DNA of 64,000 bases from Brachypodius melanocephalos (taxonomy: Eukaryota > Chordata > Aves > Passeriformes > Pycnonotidae). The translations under genes and the position numbers were made by a program. Of this stretch, positions 41,511 through 52,044 are shown one piece after another. The notes beneath the pieces are model-generated. The model worked only from the letters and a program-made list of their open reading frames with translations. It was not told the origin of the DNA and searched no databases. Position 1 is the stretch's first letter; every line of letters starts with the position of its first letter. The stretch covers positions 13,784,091 through 13,848,090 of the forward strand of contig VZSR01003807.1 in NCBI GenBank assembly GCA_013398615.1, in the 5' to 3' direction.

Positions 41511-41592
41511 CTGTTGACAAAAGGAACAATAACTAGTCATCACTGGTTGCTGGAGTTTAATTCCAATTTTTAAAAAGCCCAATAAATGAGAC

Positions 41593-41610
41593 TTTTTTTT
41601 TTTTTTTTTT
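41593..41610. repeat. (T)18 homopolymer
   Basis: An uninterrupted run of 18 T. No transposon sequence was recognised on either side. Confidence 0.95.
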
Positions 41611-42689
41611 AGCCATGCAATAGCAAATGCCTCCTTAAGAAAAGATTTGGGATAAATTTTACAGTCTGTTAGTCACACAATGCTTATGAGGGAGAAAGAC
41701 CTTATACTGTATGGTTCCTAAAACATTATCCAGGCTTAAACATTCCATTATTTAAAAAATAAATGCCCAGTAGCTCAGTACTTTAAAAATGTCAATATAA
41801 TATTATCCCTGTAAAAATTAATTTTGTATAGCAGATTTTCTGGATTAAAGTCCTGTATTGCCTCTCTCACACACTGTACACAAGATACGGAGTAAACAAT
41901 CTAGAGGATTAACAAAAAATGAGCAAGAATTCAACAAGTGAGTAAGTGGCTTATATGAGTTTGTTGTAGAACTATCTCTAACACACATTGGTCATGTATT
42001 GATAACAACTATAAAAAGAAAAAACCTATAAAACCTTCATAAATGACTCATTGAATGGCCTTCACAGAACCAAGGGTCAAAACAGACCTCTACATCATCT
42101 ATTCTGATTTTCTTCCAATCACAATTTTTCCAGATAGTCCTCAGTGAAGTCCAAAGAAAATCAACCTTTCAGTATCACAAAGATAGGAAAGACTAAGAAT
42201 ACACCTCCAATACATATCTGGTGCAGAATATGTAGAAGAAGAGGCAGAGATACCTGTGGAGGGTGATCATCCCACTTCCTACGTAACCTCAAGGTGTCCA
42301 TCTTTTTCCATGGACTATGAGTAGGTTGAAGACCAAAATTTCTTATGAGTATGAATGCATCATATCCTACCACAGGCATCTGACTATGTTCACATATTTA
42401 TTTCACAAAGCCATCAGACTCTAGTAATTTTTAATCAGTACTGACATGAGCAAAATTATAGGAAGCATAATTGCTTCAGTCTAAGGTAAATACAAAAGCC
42501 ATGCAATAAATCCCAGAACCAATGCTAAGTTATTGGTTACATACCCTGCAATTTTCTGGAGCTACACACAATGCTTCTTTTATATATAATTATTATTCTT
42601 GTAATTATCACACAAATAGAAATCACTGAAGAAATAGAGGTAGCAGGTGATGTGAGAGATCTCTTTGCTCACCCTTGACCAATGAGATA

Positions 42690-42830
42690 CCTACTGATGT
42701 TCGTCTAACCTATTTTTAAAGATTGGCACACTTTACTTTGTCATTTTCCACAGCCTTGCTTCCAAAATGTTTTCCTTTATGAATTTATTAAGTGTACAGT
42801 CTAACCTTTCATCCAAGCTATCAGCGAGAA
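42690..42830 (-). repeat. Possible ancient CR1/L3-like remnant
   Basis: The plus strand contains GTCTAACCTATTTTTAAAGA followed by a heavily diverged stretch with TTCCACAGCCTTGCTTCC and a GTTTTCCTTTATGAA segment. The order resembles old antisense CR1 copies (taacctgttcttaaa, then a fttccacaacc-type block, then a tttttcctaat-type block). Similarity is weak, so this is tentative. Confidence 0.35.
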
Positions 42831-44119
42831 TACTGAATATTACCAGAACAAGGAAAAACACTTGAAAGTCTCTACTAAATGGTGTATCATTGAGAATTAC
42901 TCTTTATACATGGTTTCCAAATAATTTATGCACTCACGTAATGATTCCAGACTGGTTTCCCTAGCACACAAGAATAGTTAAAACTGAGAAATTTTGCCAT
43001 GCAGTCTTGTTCAGATAAAGCTGCTAATACTAGCAAATATATTTTAAGAAGGATTATATAGACTTTGAAAATAGAACCATTATGGACAGAAGATTTCAAG
43101 TGATAACACAGTCTTGCTAACAATTGATTTCATACCTATATGGCTACTTCTATAAAGTATGTGCTTTACTGAAATATTGTTCAATTTAGACTAATGGAAT
43201 TGTTTCACAGCCTTTTAAAACTGAGTTCACTCTGAAAAGTTCCACTGAGAAAACATCAAACACATACCACTACAGTTTAGAAACAAATCAAATGCACAAC
43301 TTCACAAAACTCTAGACCACAAAATTATTGTTTACTGTTTATCTTTTTCAAGATATCTTGATCAGAAACATACTGAACAAGACTGCTAAGACCAACAGGA
43401 CCTGTCATACTGAGCTTTGCAAAGAAAAGGTAACCATTTACTTTAATCTTTATGGAGATACAAGCCAATTCCACAAATACAGGAGGCACAGATCACTCTT
43501 CTTAACCTAATCTGGATTATTAGCAGACTTTTCTACTTTTCACTCTATGATATATCTTGTTTGTGCCATCTGCGCTACTCAGGAAAGTGAAATAATTTGC
43601 TTCCCAAGATGGAAACAGAGTCCCCAGTTCCTTCTGGACTGGAGGAACTGGAGGCCAGCAGAAGCTGAAATACAACACAAAGCCTACTTTCAGTTAACTC
43701 AAAATTTGATTTGATATTTGGGGATATATTTCACCGGATTTCCAGCCAAAGAAAAGTGAGACTGACTTCATCTGAAAAATACGTGATAACAGAGAGATAG
43801 CAGCATAAAGAGTACACACAAATACTCCCAGCTTTCTCCAGTGGAAAACAAGAAAGTAGGATAAAGGACAGGTGAGCCAGCCTGACTGTTCATGATGTAC
43901 AGCCTCTTGTCTGATTGCCAAGGCAGAGAGGAAATCCCACAAAAAACCTGCTTTTTACAGGAAGTCAAAAGAAGTTGCGACAAAGCAGATGTCTGCCCCT
44001 CACTGAGAACAACTCTAGGGATTATAAATTATAGAGATTTAGGAGATTGTATCAGGAATTTTATTTATACAGATATCAAAATTACCTTTTTTGGTTTGGT
44101 TTTTGTTGTTGTTTTTTTT

Positions 44120-44147
44120 GTTGTTTGTTTGTTTGTTTGTTTGTTTT
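44120..44147. repeat. (GTTT)n microsatellite
   Basis: About six GTTT units inside a longer T/G-rich tract that starts near 44.09 kb. Confidence 0.93.
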
Positions 44148-45863
44148 GCCAAAAGAGCTAGGATTTCTGGCAGTCAAGATTTTGCTAACAGTGACAGGGA
44201 AAGAGAAACAAACTGTTCAGTCAGAAGCAGAACAGAAAGTCTATGCAGCAGCTTGCTCAGGACCAGAAGAGCTGATCCCTTGTTGACATGGAAAGATGTG
44301 TCATGGTGACTCCTGTCTTAAAAGATCATAATGGTTCTCTTTGCAATCCATGGCAAGCAAACCTGTGATAAATGTCAGTATCCAACCAGAGTTATTTGGA
44401 GCCAGTCAGTGATGGCAGGAGAATTTGTGCCATGCTTGCCTAAGTGCCTAACACATGTGGAAGGAGCAGCCATGAGAAGTGTGTGGGTGTCTGACTTCCA
44501 CTCTATGCTACAAAGACAGAGCAGTCAGCTTTGCAGTGTAAATGTACTGCAAGTATAAAGTGAGATGAGTCCCACATCTTCTTTTCAAAAGCAGAAACAG
44601 GAGTCTGTATTTAAATAGTGCAACACTCGTGTGTTGGCTGACAGAGGGAAAATTAGTAACACTCAGTGTAATTAAGACTGCAGTTATACAATAGAGATTA
44701 GTAAAATGTGCAAAACTTCCTCATTTTAGCAAGCAGCCTAAAACCTACATAATCCAAATTTCAGTGAAAGTTTGTGGGTAAAGACTAGATTACTGATAAT
44801 GACCTACCTCAATCTGTTTATTCCTTGAGGTCAGATGTCTTAAGCTTTACACTATGGGAATGCTGATCATCGCAATACTTGAATTAAATTATGAAGCCCT
44901 AGTCCCTGATGCTAGAGAAGCCTCCATCAAGATAATAATAACATTTGGAACATCATATGATGTTTTATATATATTGTGCTGTCATATATGAAGAGGTAGT
45001 AGAAATTTGAAAATTATGAGGGTGTTTTCTATGATTCAACCTAAGGAGTCTTGAGGGAAAAAAAAATGCAGTAATGTTCAATATTTTAACTGCTATGTTA
45101 TTTCTGTATCTGTATACAAAAAGATTCTTATACTTAATTTAAAAAAAAAAAATAAAAGGCAAATATTAAGTATTAGAATATACCTAAGAGTCTCGATATT
45201 ATAAAATTGTTGAGAATATAAGACTGAAGGGAAGTTACAATGTGCTAAATTTAAACTATACTTAATTACAATGCATAACAAAGTCTCTAAACATTTAGAG
45301 AATTTATTTAGAAGTGTATTTTAAAATTAACAAGAACTGTTTAAAAGAAGTAGTGTATACCTTAAATACAAGCAGTGTATAATTTAAAACCATTAGGAAA
45401 AAATCCTATGTAAGACTTAAAAATCTGAAGAATTTTCAAAGCTTTTCTGCACTGAATATGGTGGTGTATGTGATATTAATTAGAAATTACAGTCCAGTGG
45501 CCCCCTGCATTCTGTAGGTAAGACCTGATTAGGGTACCAAATGATAATCCAGTTGCCAGTCCTCCAAAATACAGGCTGGCATCAAGTAACTTTTTATGGC
45601 AGTGGTGAGTTCAGGGCTGAAGGAAGAATTTCACAGCCTTGAAGCAATTTTCCTGGTGTGTGACTGGAAATGCTTGTACTGTACTGCACAAGACAACAAC
45701 TGTATGCCCCTCTGACCTTTTCACTTTCTTCCCTTCCCTTCAGGTAATCTATACCTGGTGGTTTTCACTCCATATGTATCTTCTGTCAGCAAGAATTCTG
45801 TAATCTGAACTATGTAATTCTTACAGCTGTGCAAACTTTGGCTAATTCAGTCCCTGGCTTTAC

Positions 45864-46035
45864 CAAATGCAGTGTTATCAGCTCCAGAGAGTGTCTCACG
45901 AGCTCCACGATGTGATGTTTTTCTGTAAAGCTTCTCCTTCTGAAGACAGTTGTTCATGCATGAGTAAGAGTTTCTATGCTCATAGATGAAAAAGTGAAAA
46001 ATGTGATTTTTAGGTGCTGGTAAGCTCAGAAGAAT
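45864..46035 (-). CDS. Candidate coding exon, minus strand, upstream of 41359-41510
   Basis: A strong acceptor with a long pyrimidine tract (TTATCTTCTGCTTTTCTCAG) precedes this 172-base segment, and the donor CATTTG|GTAAAG follows it. One frame is open throughout, for 57 codons plus one base. The product includes a hydrophobic start (PAPKNHIFHFFIYEH), a short Cys-containing stretch and a basic segment (KEKLYRKTSHRGARETLSG). Entry phase is 0 and exit phase is 1, which joins in frame to the terminal exon at 41510. Because entry is phase 0, it could also follow the exon at 51929-51990. No family was recognised. The other two frames contain stops. Confidence 0.5.
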
Positions 46036-47449
46036 CTGAGAAAAGCAGAAGATAAAAAGAGGTTTCTTGAGCATTTATTTTAAGATTACAGTATTTTAAA
46101 GCCAGTCTCATAATCTTGGAAGGCACAATTTTTCAATATTTGGCATTTGCATGACAAGAAATATCCAAATATACTGTCTTCCAGCTTTGTTGGCTGATGC
46201 AGTTCTCCTGCTCTGCCTTGCCATGACGGAGAGATTTAAGTTTGTTTGGGGGTATGCCTACACATTTACATGAATGAAACTTGATCATGAGCCAACTTTT
46301 GACATACTTGCTTGAACACTTCATCTACATTCAAGCCAAACAGTGCTCATTGGTGTGGCTATGGAATAGCAGACGGTGTGAGCTAGAAACTGCAAACACC
46401 ACTTCAAGGTGTTAATGAAGAACAGCCTTAATCTCTCCACAGCTGAGCTCGGCTGCGGGAATGGTCCTGGTTTGCTTCAAGGCAAAGGCACATCCATAAA
46501 CACAGCAGGGGCAGTTCAAGCGAGCCCTTTTGGTATGTGCTGAAGCTGTGAAGCTGTGAGGACAAGCTCAGGGTGGGTGGTGCCGAGAGCCGGCAGGCAC
46601 GGCGAGAGCATCCCCACTACAGCCACACGTTCCGTGGGAGAGCTGGGAGCCGACAGTATCACTGCTGCCGTGCTGCATCAGTCCTGCAGGAGAAGCCTAA
46701 AAATAACCTGGACCTCTTCAGCTTGCGGGAGCTGGGTCAGCCCGCAGGTGCCTGTGACTGATTCAGGGAGCTGTTTGTTGCCAGGGTCTCGGAGAACAGA
46801 ATTTGTCCCAAAATGCTGGTTCGCTCTGGCGTGAGCCACTGAGAGGGGAGTGCTCGGCACCAGCGCCTCTCTCACCCAAGAGGTAGGTTTGGATGTCGCT
46901 GCCTCCCAGTCGTGGGGCTGGTGTGTTCCTATAAATGGGCACACTGGGACAAAGCAAATAAAAAGCCATTGCACAATCACTGAATATCAGCTGGAATCGC
47001 CTAATAAATTGTTTGCTAGTGGGACATAGCAGCTCCCTGTACTGTCTCAAAGCAGTAACTCCAGGCTGGGCTGCTGGAAGCATGGAGGAAGTGAGCTGAA
47101 GCCCAAATCAATAACCCTACCCTGAAATGAACTGGAAAGTCTTAAACCTTTCTGGGTGTTTTTCAGGGCTGTAACACACTGATGGCTTGTGGCAATCCTG
47201 AGACAACCCAAACACCCAGGATTTTTCTTCTCTCACAACTGAAGCATCTTAATTTTTTACTGAATACCAATGAGCATCTGGTTCCTGACAGCAAACTCTG
47301 GAGCATGCAAACAGTCCATAGCCGTTTACTATGTGGAATAGGAGGGGTACAAAGTAGGAGTACAGGAGAAGAAAGGTCTCAGCATGCAGGCCTCTCCCAT
47401 TCCTTTCCATTAACTGCATTAACTGGCCAAGCTTTATCCTAATTTATCT
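46036..47449. other. Non-coding or unresolved stretch
   Basis: A minus-strand segment ending at a good donor (AAGCAA|GTATGT, near 46.30 kb) encodes a short frame containing VDEVFKQ and ends in phase 0, but no convincing acceptor bounds it. A moderately GC-rich patch at 46.44-46.9 kb has open frames on both strands and no splice-compatible structure. Confidence 0.35.
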
Positions 47450-47745
47450 CTTTTTTTTAAACATCTTTTTGCTTACTGTTCCAGAAGTTCATTGCTCTGA
47501 TGACTAGAATATTTTTTTCCTAATTTGAAGCCTGCATTTTCATTATCAATTTATAACCCTGAGGTTTGTGTTTACAAAAAGGATATTTTCTCTTTTCATG
47601 GGTGTGCACTTCTTGGAGGTGGTTAGAGAGACTGTGTTCATAATCTCTTTCTCAAATTTCCTTTTATTAGGTTAAGTCAACATCTGTTAGCATCCTCTTG
47701 CCTCTTGGCTTTCCTGTTCTGACCTTAGCTTACTTCTCAGTGTCT
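47450..47745 (-). repeat. Ancient CR1/L3-clade fragment
   Basis: The plus strand shows the antisense pattern of an old CR1 copy: a TTTTTTTCCTAATTTGAAGC block, a CAATTTATAACC block, a TAGAGAGACTGTGTTCATAA-like block and a GGTTAAGTCAACATCTGTTA-like block, in the order expected from old amniote CR1 elements. It is far more diverged than the young CR1 immediately to its right and lies in the opposite orientation. Confidence 0.6.
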
Positions 47746-48598
47746 TCCACTTTTTGATTTAATCTTATTGGAACATGAGTGATGAGACTTTATCCTACAA
47801 AGCTCTGTTTAGAAGTTGACAGAGTCCCTTGGAAGGCAGTCATGAAGGAATCCAGTAAGGCTGGACATTCTTCAAAAAAAAAAAAGTCTTAAAGATGCAG
47901 GAGCAGGCCATCCCTGCTTATCCCAAAAGACAAGCTGTCAGGAAAGAACAGAGAGCTTCAGCTGGCATTCAGGAGAAAATGAAAAGTTTATAATCCTTAG
48001 AAGGAGGGGCAGAGAACTCCAGATCACTACAAGGATCCTGTGGGATTGTGGAGACAAAAAATTAGAAGGGCCAAAACTCAACTAGAACTTAATCTGGCTA
48101 CAGCTATAAAAGACAACAAAAATGCTTCTTAAGGAGAAACTCCATCTTTTACTGGATATGGGGTGAAATATAGCCACAAAGTATGAGGAAAAGGCTGAGG
48201 TACTTAATGTCTTTGCCTCAGTCTTTAATAGAAAGACCAGTGGTTCTCGGGGTACCCAGACTCCTGAGTTGCAATACAGGGATGGGGAGCAGAATGAAGC
48301 CCCTATAATCAAATGGAAAATCGTAAGTGACCTGCTATACTCCTTAGAGAGACCCAAGTCTATGGGCTGATGGGATCCACTTGAAGATACTGGAAGTGCT
48401 GGCAGAAGAGCTTATCAAGTCACTTTTCATTATTTATCACCAGCCCTGCTTTACCAATGAGGTCCCAGAAGGCTGGAAGTTGAGAAATGTGACACCCATC
48501 TACAAGATGGATTAAAAGGAGAATTCAGGGACCTAGAGGCTTGTCAGCCTAACCTTGGTCCCAGGGCAGGTCATGGAGCAGGTCATCTTGAGTGCCTA

Positions 48599-48618
48599 TA
48601 CATGCCACGTGGCATGTA
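48599..48618. repeat. 20-base perfect palindrome with central CACGTG
   Basis: TACATGCCACGTGGCATGTA is exactly its own reverse complement. After one mismatched pair the arms continue with CCT and AGG. It lies within the CR1 copy, so it arose from mutation of CR1 sequence. The centre is an E-box. Confidence 0.9.
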
Positions 48619-49391
48619 CAGGACAACTGGAGGATTAGACCCAGACACTGTGGCTTTGTAAAATGCAAGCCTTGCTTGACCAATTTGGTCTCCTTCTATG
48701 GCAAGATGCCCTGCTTATTGGATGAGGAAAAGTCTGTGCCTGTTGTCTATGTGGACTTTGACATCATTGCATTCTCCTGGAGAAACCGGCTGCTCCTGGC
48801 TTAGACAGGAGTTCTTGAACCAATCACTGTGTTAAAAACTGGCTGGGTGGCTGGGCCCAGGGTGGTGGTGAATGGAGTTCATCCAGCTGGTGACCGGTCA
48901 CAAGTCCTGGGATTCCCCAGGACCCAGTGTTGGAGCCAGTCCTGTTAAATATCTTTATTGATGTTGTGGAAGAAGGCATCAAGCACATCCTCAGTTTGTA
49001 CATGACACCAGGCTTGGTGGGAATGTTCATCTGCTGGAGGGCAGGAAGGCTCTGCAGAAGGATCTGGACAGGCTGGACCAGTGGGCTGAGGCCAGTGGTA
49101 TGAGATTCAACAAAGCCAAGTGCCAGATCTTGCCCTTGGGTCACAACAACCCCAGGTAGTGCCACAGGCTGGGGAACAGTAGCTGGGAAGTGGCCCAGGA
49201 GAAAAGGAGCTGTGGGTGCTGGTCAACAGCATCTGAACATGAGCCAGCTGTGCCCAGGTGGCCAAGAAGGCCAATGGCATCCTGGCCTGGATCAGCAATG
49301 GTGTGGCCAGCAGGAACGCGGCTGGGATTGTCCCCCTGTACTCGGCACTGGTGAGGCTGCACCTCAAGTGCTGTGTCCAATTCTGGATCCC

Positions 49392-49431
49392 TCAATATAA
49401 GAAATACAATTTCAATATAAGAAATACACTG
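49392..49431. repeat. 20-base tandem duplication inside CR1
   Basis: Two adjacent units of about 20 bases (TCAATATAAGAAATACAATT and a near copy) lie in the CR1 copy, at a point where the family has one such unit. This is a local duplication after insertion, or a private feature of the source copy. Confidence 0.85.
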
Positions 49432-49893
49432 AAGTGCTGGAACATGTCCAGCAGAGAAGGGCAACAGAGCTGGTGAAGGTTCTGGAGCACAAGTCCTGTG
49501 AGGAGTGGCTGAGGAAGCTGGGGTTGTTTAGCCTGGAGAAAAGGAGGCCCAGGGGGACCTCATCACTCCCTTCAACTCCTTGAAAGGAGGTTGTAGCCAG
49601 GTGGGGTGAGTCTCTGCTCCCAAGTAAAAGGTAACAGGACAAAAGGAAATGGCTTCAAGTTGTACCATGGAAGATTTAGATTAGATTTTAGGATTTTTTT
49701 TTTTAAATGGTTGTCAAGCACTGGAATAAGCTTCCCAGTGAAGTGGTTGAGTCTTCATCCCTGGAGGTATTTAAAAGACATGTAGAACTGGTCCTTAGGG
49801 ACATGGTTTAGTGGTGGACTTGGCAGTGCTGGGTTAATGTTTTGACTTGATGAACTTAAAGACCTTTTTCCAGCCTAAGTGATTCTATGATTA

Positions 49894-51247
49894 AGACACT
49901 GATAACTTCACTTTCTCTGCTGGAGTTACCTTGCTTGATAAGTCCTAAGAGAGCACTCCTCCCCCACTTTTTTTTTTAACACAACTACACCAATGGCTCA
50001 GAAATACCTCACAACTAATAAATGTTCTTTTTTATTCTCCCTTGTTTTGCTGTCTCCAAAAAGTAATTGTAGAAACTTTATTTACTTCATTGAATGCCTG
50101 AATTCACATTTGTACTACTAAATTTTATCTCGATCTTGCAGCATCTCCTTTGGATGAAAGGTACTCACCTATCTGCAGTTGCCTGCCAGGGTTTTGTCAA
50201 TCTGCAGAATGAATGTGTTTCCTCTGTGCACTCTACTAACAATTGTCTCCCTGGTCTCAGCCCTGTACTGGAGACCATCAGCCTGCTTCCCCACATGCTC
50301 TTCACAGTTCTCGCTTTGCAGTGGAAATACTGTTTCCAATTGCTGCAGCGTAGGAATTATGTCCCTGATGAATTAGAAATGCATGAACAGCCAGGAAAGG
50401 TGAACCTTACAACATAGAGCTTCTCTTAAAGATCCTAAAAATTGCTTGAAAATATTAGTCTATATGTAAATGCAATTACTTTTATTTAGCTTTAATTAAT
50501 GACTTCAATAATCTTATTTTAGGTCCAAGTTAGGATTTGTCATAACTTGTAGTTTCTCTGGTGACCTCAGCTGCTATTGATCAGAAAGTTAGTAATTCCA
50601 GTCTGATTCTGTCTTGTTGGGCCTGGAACTAAAAATATTTTGGCAACTTAATTAAAATTTATAAATTATGTAAACAGAATGCCTCTTACTTCCATACTCT
50701 GGTTATTCTATAAATGTCTCTGTATTGATGGTAGATCAGTCCAGCATTAAATAAGCAGAACATAATCTTCCTGTAGGTCATTTTGTTTCAGATCACTAAC
50801 TCCATTTTCTAGTCAGCTGCCTCTCTGTAAATTCTAAAAACGACTCAATTTATATTGGTGTTACTGCTCATTAGTTTCAGTTCCAATCAAATGCCACAAC
50901 ATATAAAAAATACCTCAGGTAATCATTATGGAACAGAGCTCCAGAGCACTGCCAAGGCTCTTCACCTGTTGAAGACTACAGGCTGCTGTGATCTTCTCAT
51001 AACTTAATATTAAATCCATCCTGGCAGGTTAACTGAATGAACTGTTAAACAGATTTTTTTTTTTAACTTTGTCTCATATTACATTTTAGACTTTTTGGCA
51101 TGCTTAAATCTGTCTCTTAAAAAAAAGATAATGTGCCTTTTAACAAAAAACAATGGGACTAGCTCTGTATAAATAATTATCACAATCACCAAGAACTTAT
51201 TATATTACCAGCTCCTGATCCCATCTTTTGTTTCTGAACTCTCCATA
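49894..51247. other. Probable 3' flank or 3' untranslated region of the minus-strand gene
   Basis: AT-rich, with no exon recognised. On the minus strand an AATAAA occurs at 50481-50486, about 760 bases after the stop codon at 51248-51250. It could end a transcript that uses that stop. No repeat was recognised. Confidence 0.4.
50481..50486 (-). terminator. Candidate poly(A) signal AATAAA, minus strand
   Basis: The first AATAAA found downstream of the stop at 51248-51250 on the minus strand. AT-rich DNA yields such hexamers often, so support is modest. Confidence 0.35.
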
Positions 51248-51478
51248 TCAAGAAGCATCTCCATCACCACTATTCTCCATTAGCTCTGACAAAGACTGAT
51301 CTGTTTTTAAACAGAGGTAGTTGATTCTCTTGCTATCTCTGCTTTTAAAATGATCTCTTTTGCACATGTCCACTTCTAAAATCTTGCGAAGTTCCAGAGT
51401 TATCAGACATTCAATATTAGGCTCTTCAAAACGTTTGGTTTTTTCAAATGTACGATTGTTAACAGACACTCTTTTTTT
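51248..51478 (-). CDS. Terminal coding exon of an unrecognised minus-strand gene
   Basis: A TTTTTTAG acceptor precedes a frame of 76 codons ending in TGA at 51248-51250. The product is charged and soluble-looking. It starts KKRVSVNNRTFEKTKRFEEP, includes a helix-prone stretch (LITLELRKILEVD), and has an acidic end (SELMENSGDGDAS). The exon enters in phase 0, exactly the phase in which the exon at 51929-51990 ends. The composition, the open frame and the three phase-matched exons upstream make this a good coding call. I do not recognise the family. No good donor in the right phase lies before the stop, so this is a last exon, possibly an alternative to the exons at 45864-46035 and 41359-41510. 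Confidence 0.72.
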   Translation of the reverse strand, partial: KKRVSVNNRTFEKTKRFEEPNIECLITLELRKILEVDMCKRDHFKSRDSKRINYLCLKTDQSLSELMENSGDGDAS

Positions 51479-51928
51479 CTAAAAAATGAGGAAAAAAGAT
51501 TCAACTTCAGTTGTAAAAAGACAATATTTTTTCTAAAAAAAGACAATCACTAGAGCTAGAGTCTGCTCCTCAGCTCCACCACAGAACACCCAATCCACAG
51601 AAAGTTATCCATCAGAATCAGTCAGCTGGGGAATGCTGCCTGCTTGGGATGCCAAAGATCTCCAGAAAGCAACACAGCCAAATTAATATAATTCCTGTTC
51701 ACCACAGAATGTAAACCAGAAATATTCTTGCAAATTAATATAATATCTTCTTACTGTCACTACACCAGCATTTCTGAAGAGATCTGACATTACAGAAATC
51801 ATGAAATACATTAGCAATTTGTTTGAGACAGAGAAGATAGAGAAACTTCAGAGGATAGCTGGTTTCCAATCAGATTTAACTGCCAAGAATATTAAATTAA
51901 AAAGTAATCTGAAGATTCTTAATGCTAC

Positions 51929-51990
51929 CTTGAAGAAATATTCTGTTTCTTGTTTTGAACAAAAATTCATCACAAAGGAAACTTCTTTTA
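51929..51990 (-). CDS. Internal coding exon (62 bases) of the same minus-strand gene
   Basis: The minus strand has acceptor CTTTACTTACAG and donor TTCAAG|GTAGCA. Inside, two bases complete a codon begun in the previous exon, and 20 codons follow (KEVSFVMNFCSKQETEYFFK), ending in phase 0. The bases joined from 53182 give a valine codon. Both neighbours agree in phase. The acceptor reads on the plus strand as a good donor (ACT|GTAAGT) because the local sequence is nearly palindromic. A plus-strand open frame there, 51801-51990, is treated as a coincidence. Confidence 0.65.
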
Positions 51991-52014
51991 CTGTAAGTAA
52001 AGCTTTCAGTAGGC

Positions 52015-52044
52015 ATTGCAATAGAAGGTATTGCAATAGAAGGT
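52015..52044. repeat. 15-base perfect tandem duplication
   Basis: ATTGCAATAGAAGGT occurs twice in a row, at 52015-52029 and 52030-52044, with no mismatch. Confidence 0.95.

Larger units (their letters stand above)
41511..45863. other. Probable intron (minus-strand gene)
   Basis: This 4.35 kb separates the two phase-compatible exons at 41359-41510 and 45864-46035. It contains a T18 run at 41593-41610, a possible old CR1 remnant near 42.7-42.8 kb, a (GTTT)n tract near 44.12-44.15 kb and a 16-base palindrome at 44949-44964. Another open frame at 42254-42379 has a fair donor (CCACAG|GTATCT), but its phase does not fit the neighbouring exons. Confidence 0.4.
47780..49893 (+). mobile_element. CR1 LINE, about 2.1 kb, 5' truncated, with decayed reverse-transcriptase region
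   Basis: The longest transposon copy in the window. From left to right it matches successive blocks of avian CR1 ORF2 and its 3' region. These include the GGACATTCTTCAAAAA block, the AAGGCTGAGGTACTTAATG and GCCTCAGTCTTTAATAG blocks, the segment coding for the conserved ..GPDGIHP.. start of the reverse transcriptase, the AATGGAGTT and GTGGTGGTGAATGG blocks, and ACAACAACCCCA. The end has GACATGGTTTAGTGGTGGAC and the terminal ATTCTATGATT. The frame is broken by many stops, frameshifts and an internal deletion near 48.76 kb, so it is dead. Several open frames of 60-110 codons inside it on both strands are CR1 remnants, not genes. The start is uncertain by some tens of bases. Confidence 0.93.

Noticed and set aside
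42254..42379. Minus-strand open frame with donor CCACAG|GTATCT
   Set aside because: Its only open frame needs phase 0 at both ends, which conflicts with the exons at 45864 and 41510 as placed. The acceptor lacks a good pyrimidine tract.
46290..46345. Short minus-strand frame with VDEVFKQ, resembling the C-terminal helix of small GTPases
   Set aside because: The motif is too short to assign a family, no acceptor bounds it, and no GTP-binding motif was found nearby.
48592..48804. 70-codon plus-strand frame, and nearby frames up to 113 codons on both strands at 48.8-49.6 kb
   Set aside because: They are fragments of the decayed CR1 reverse-transcriptase region, not host genes.
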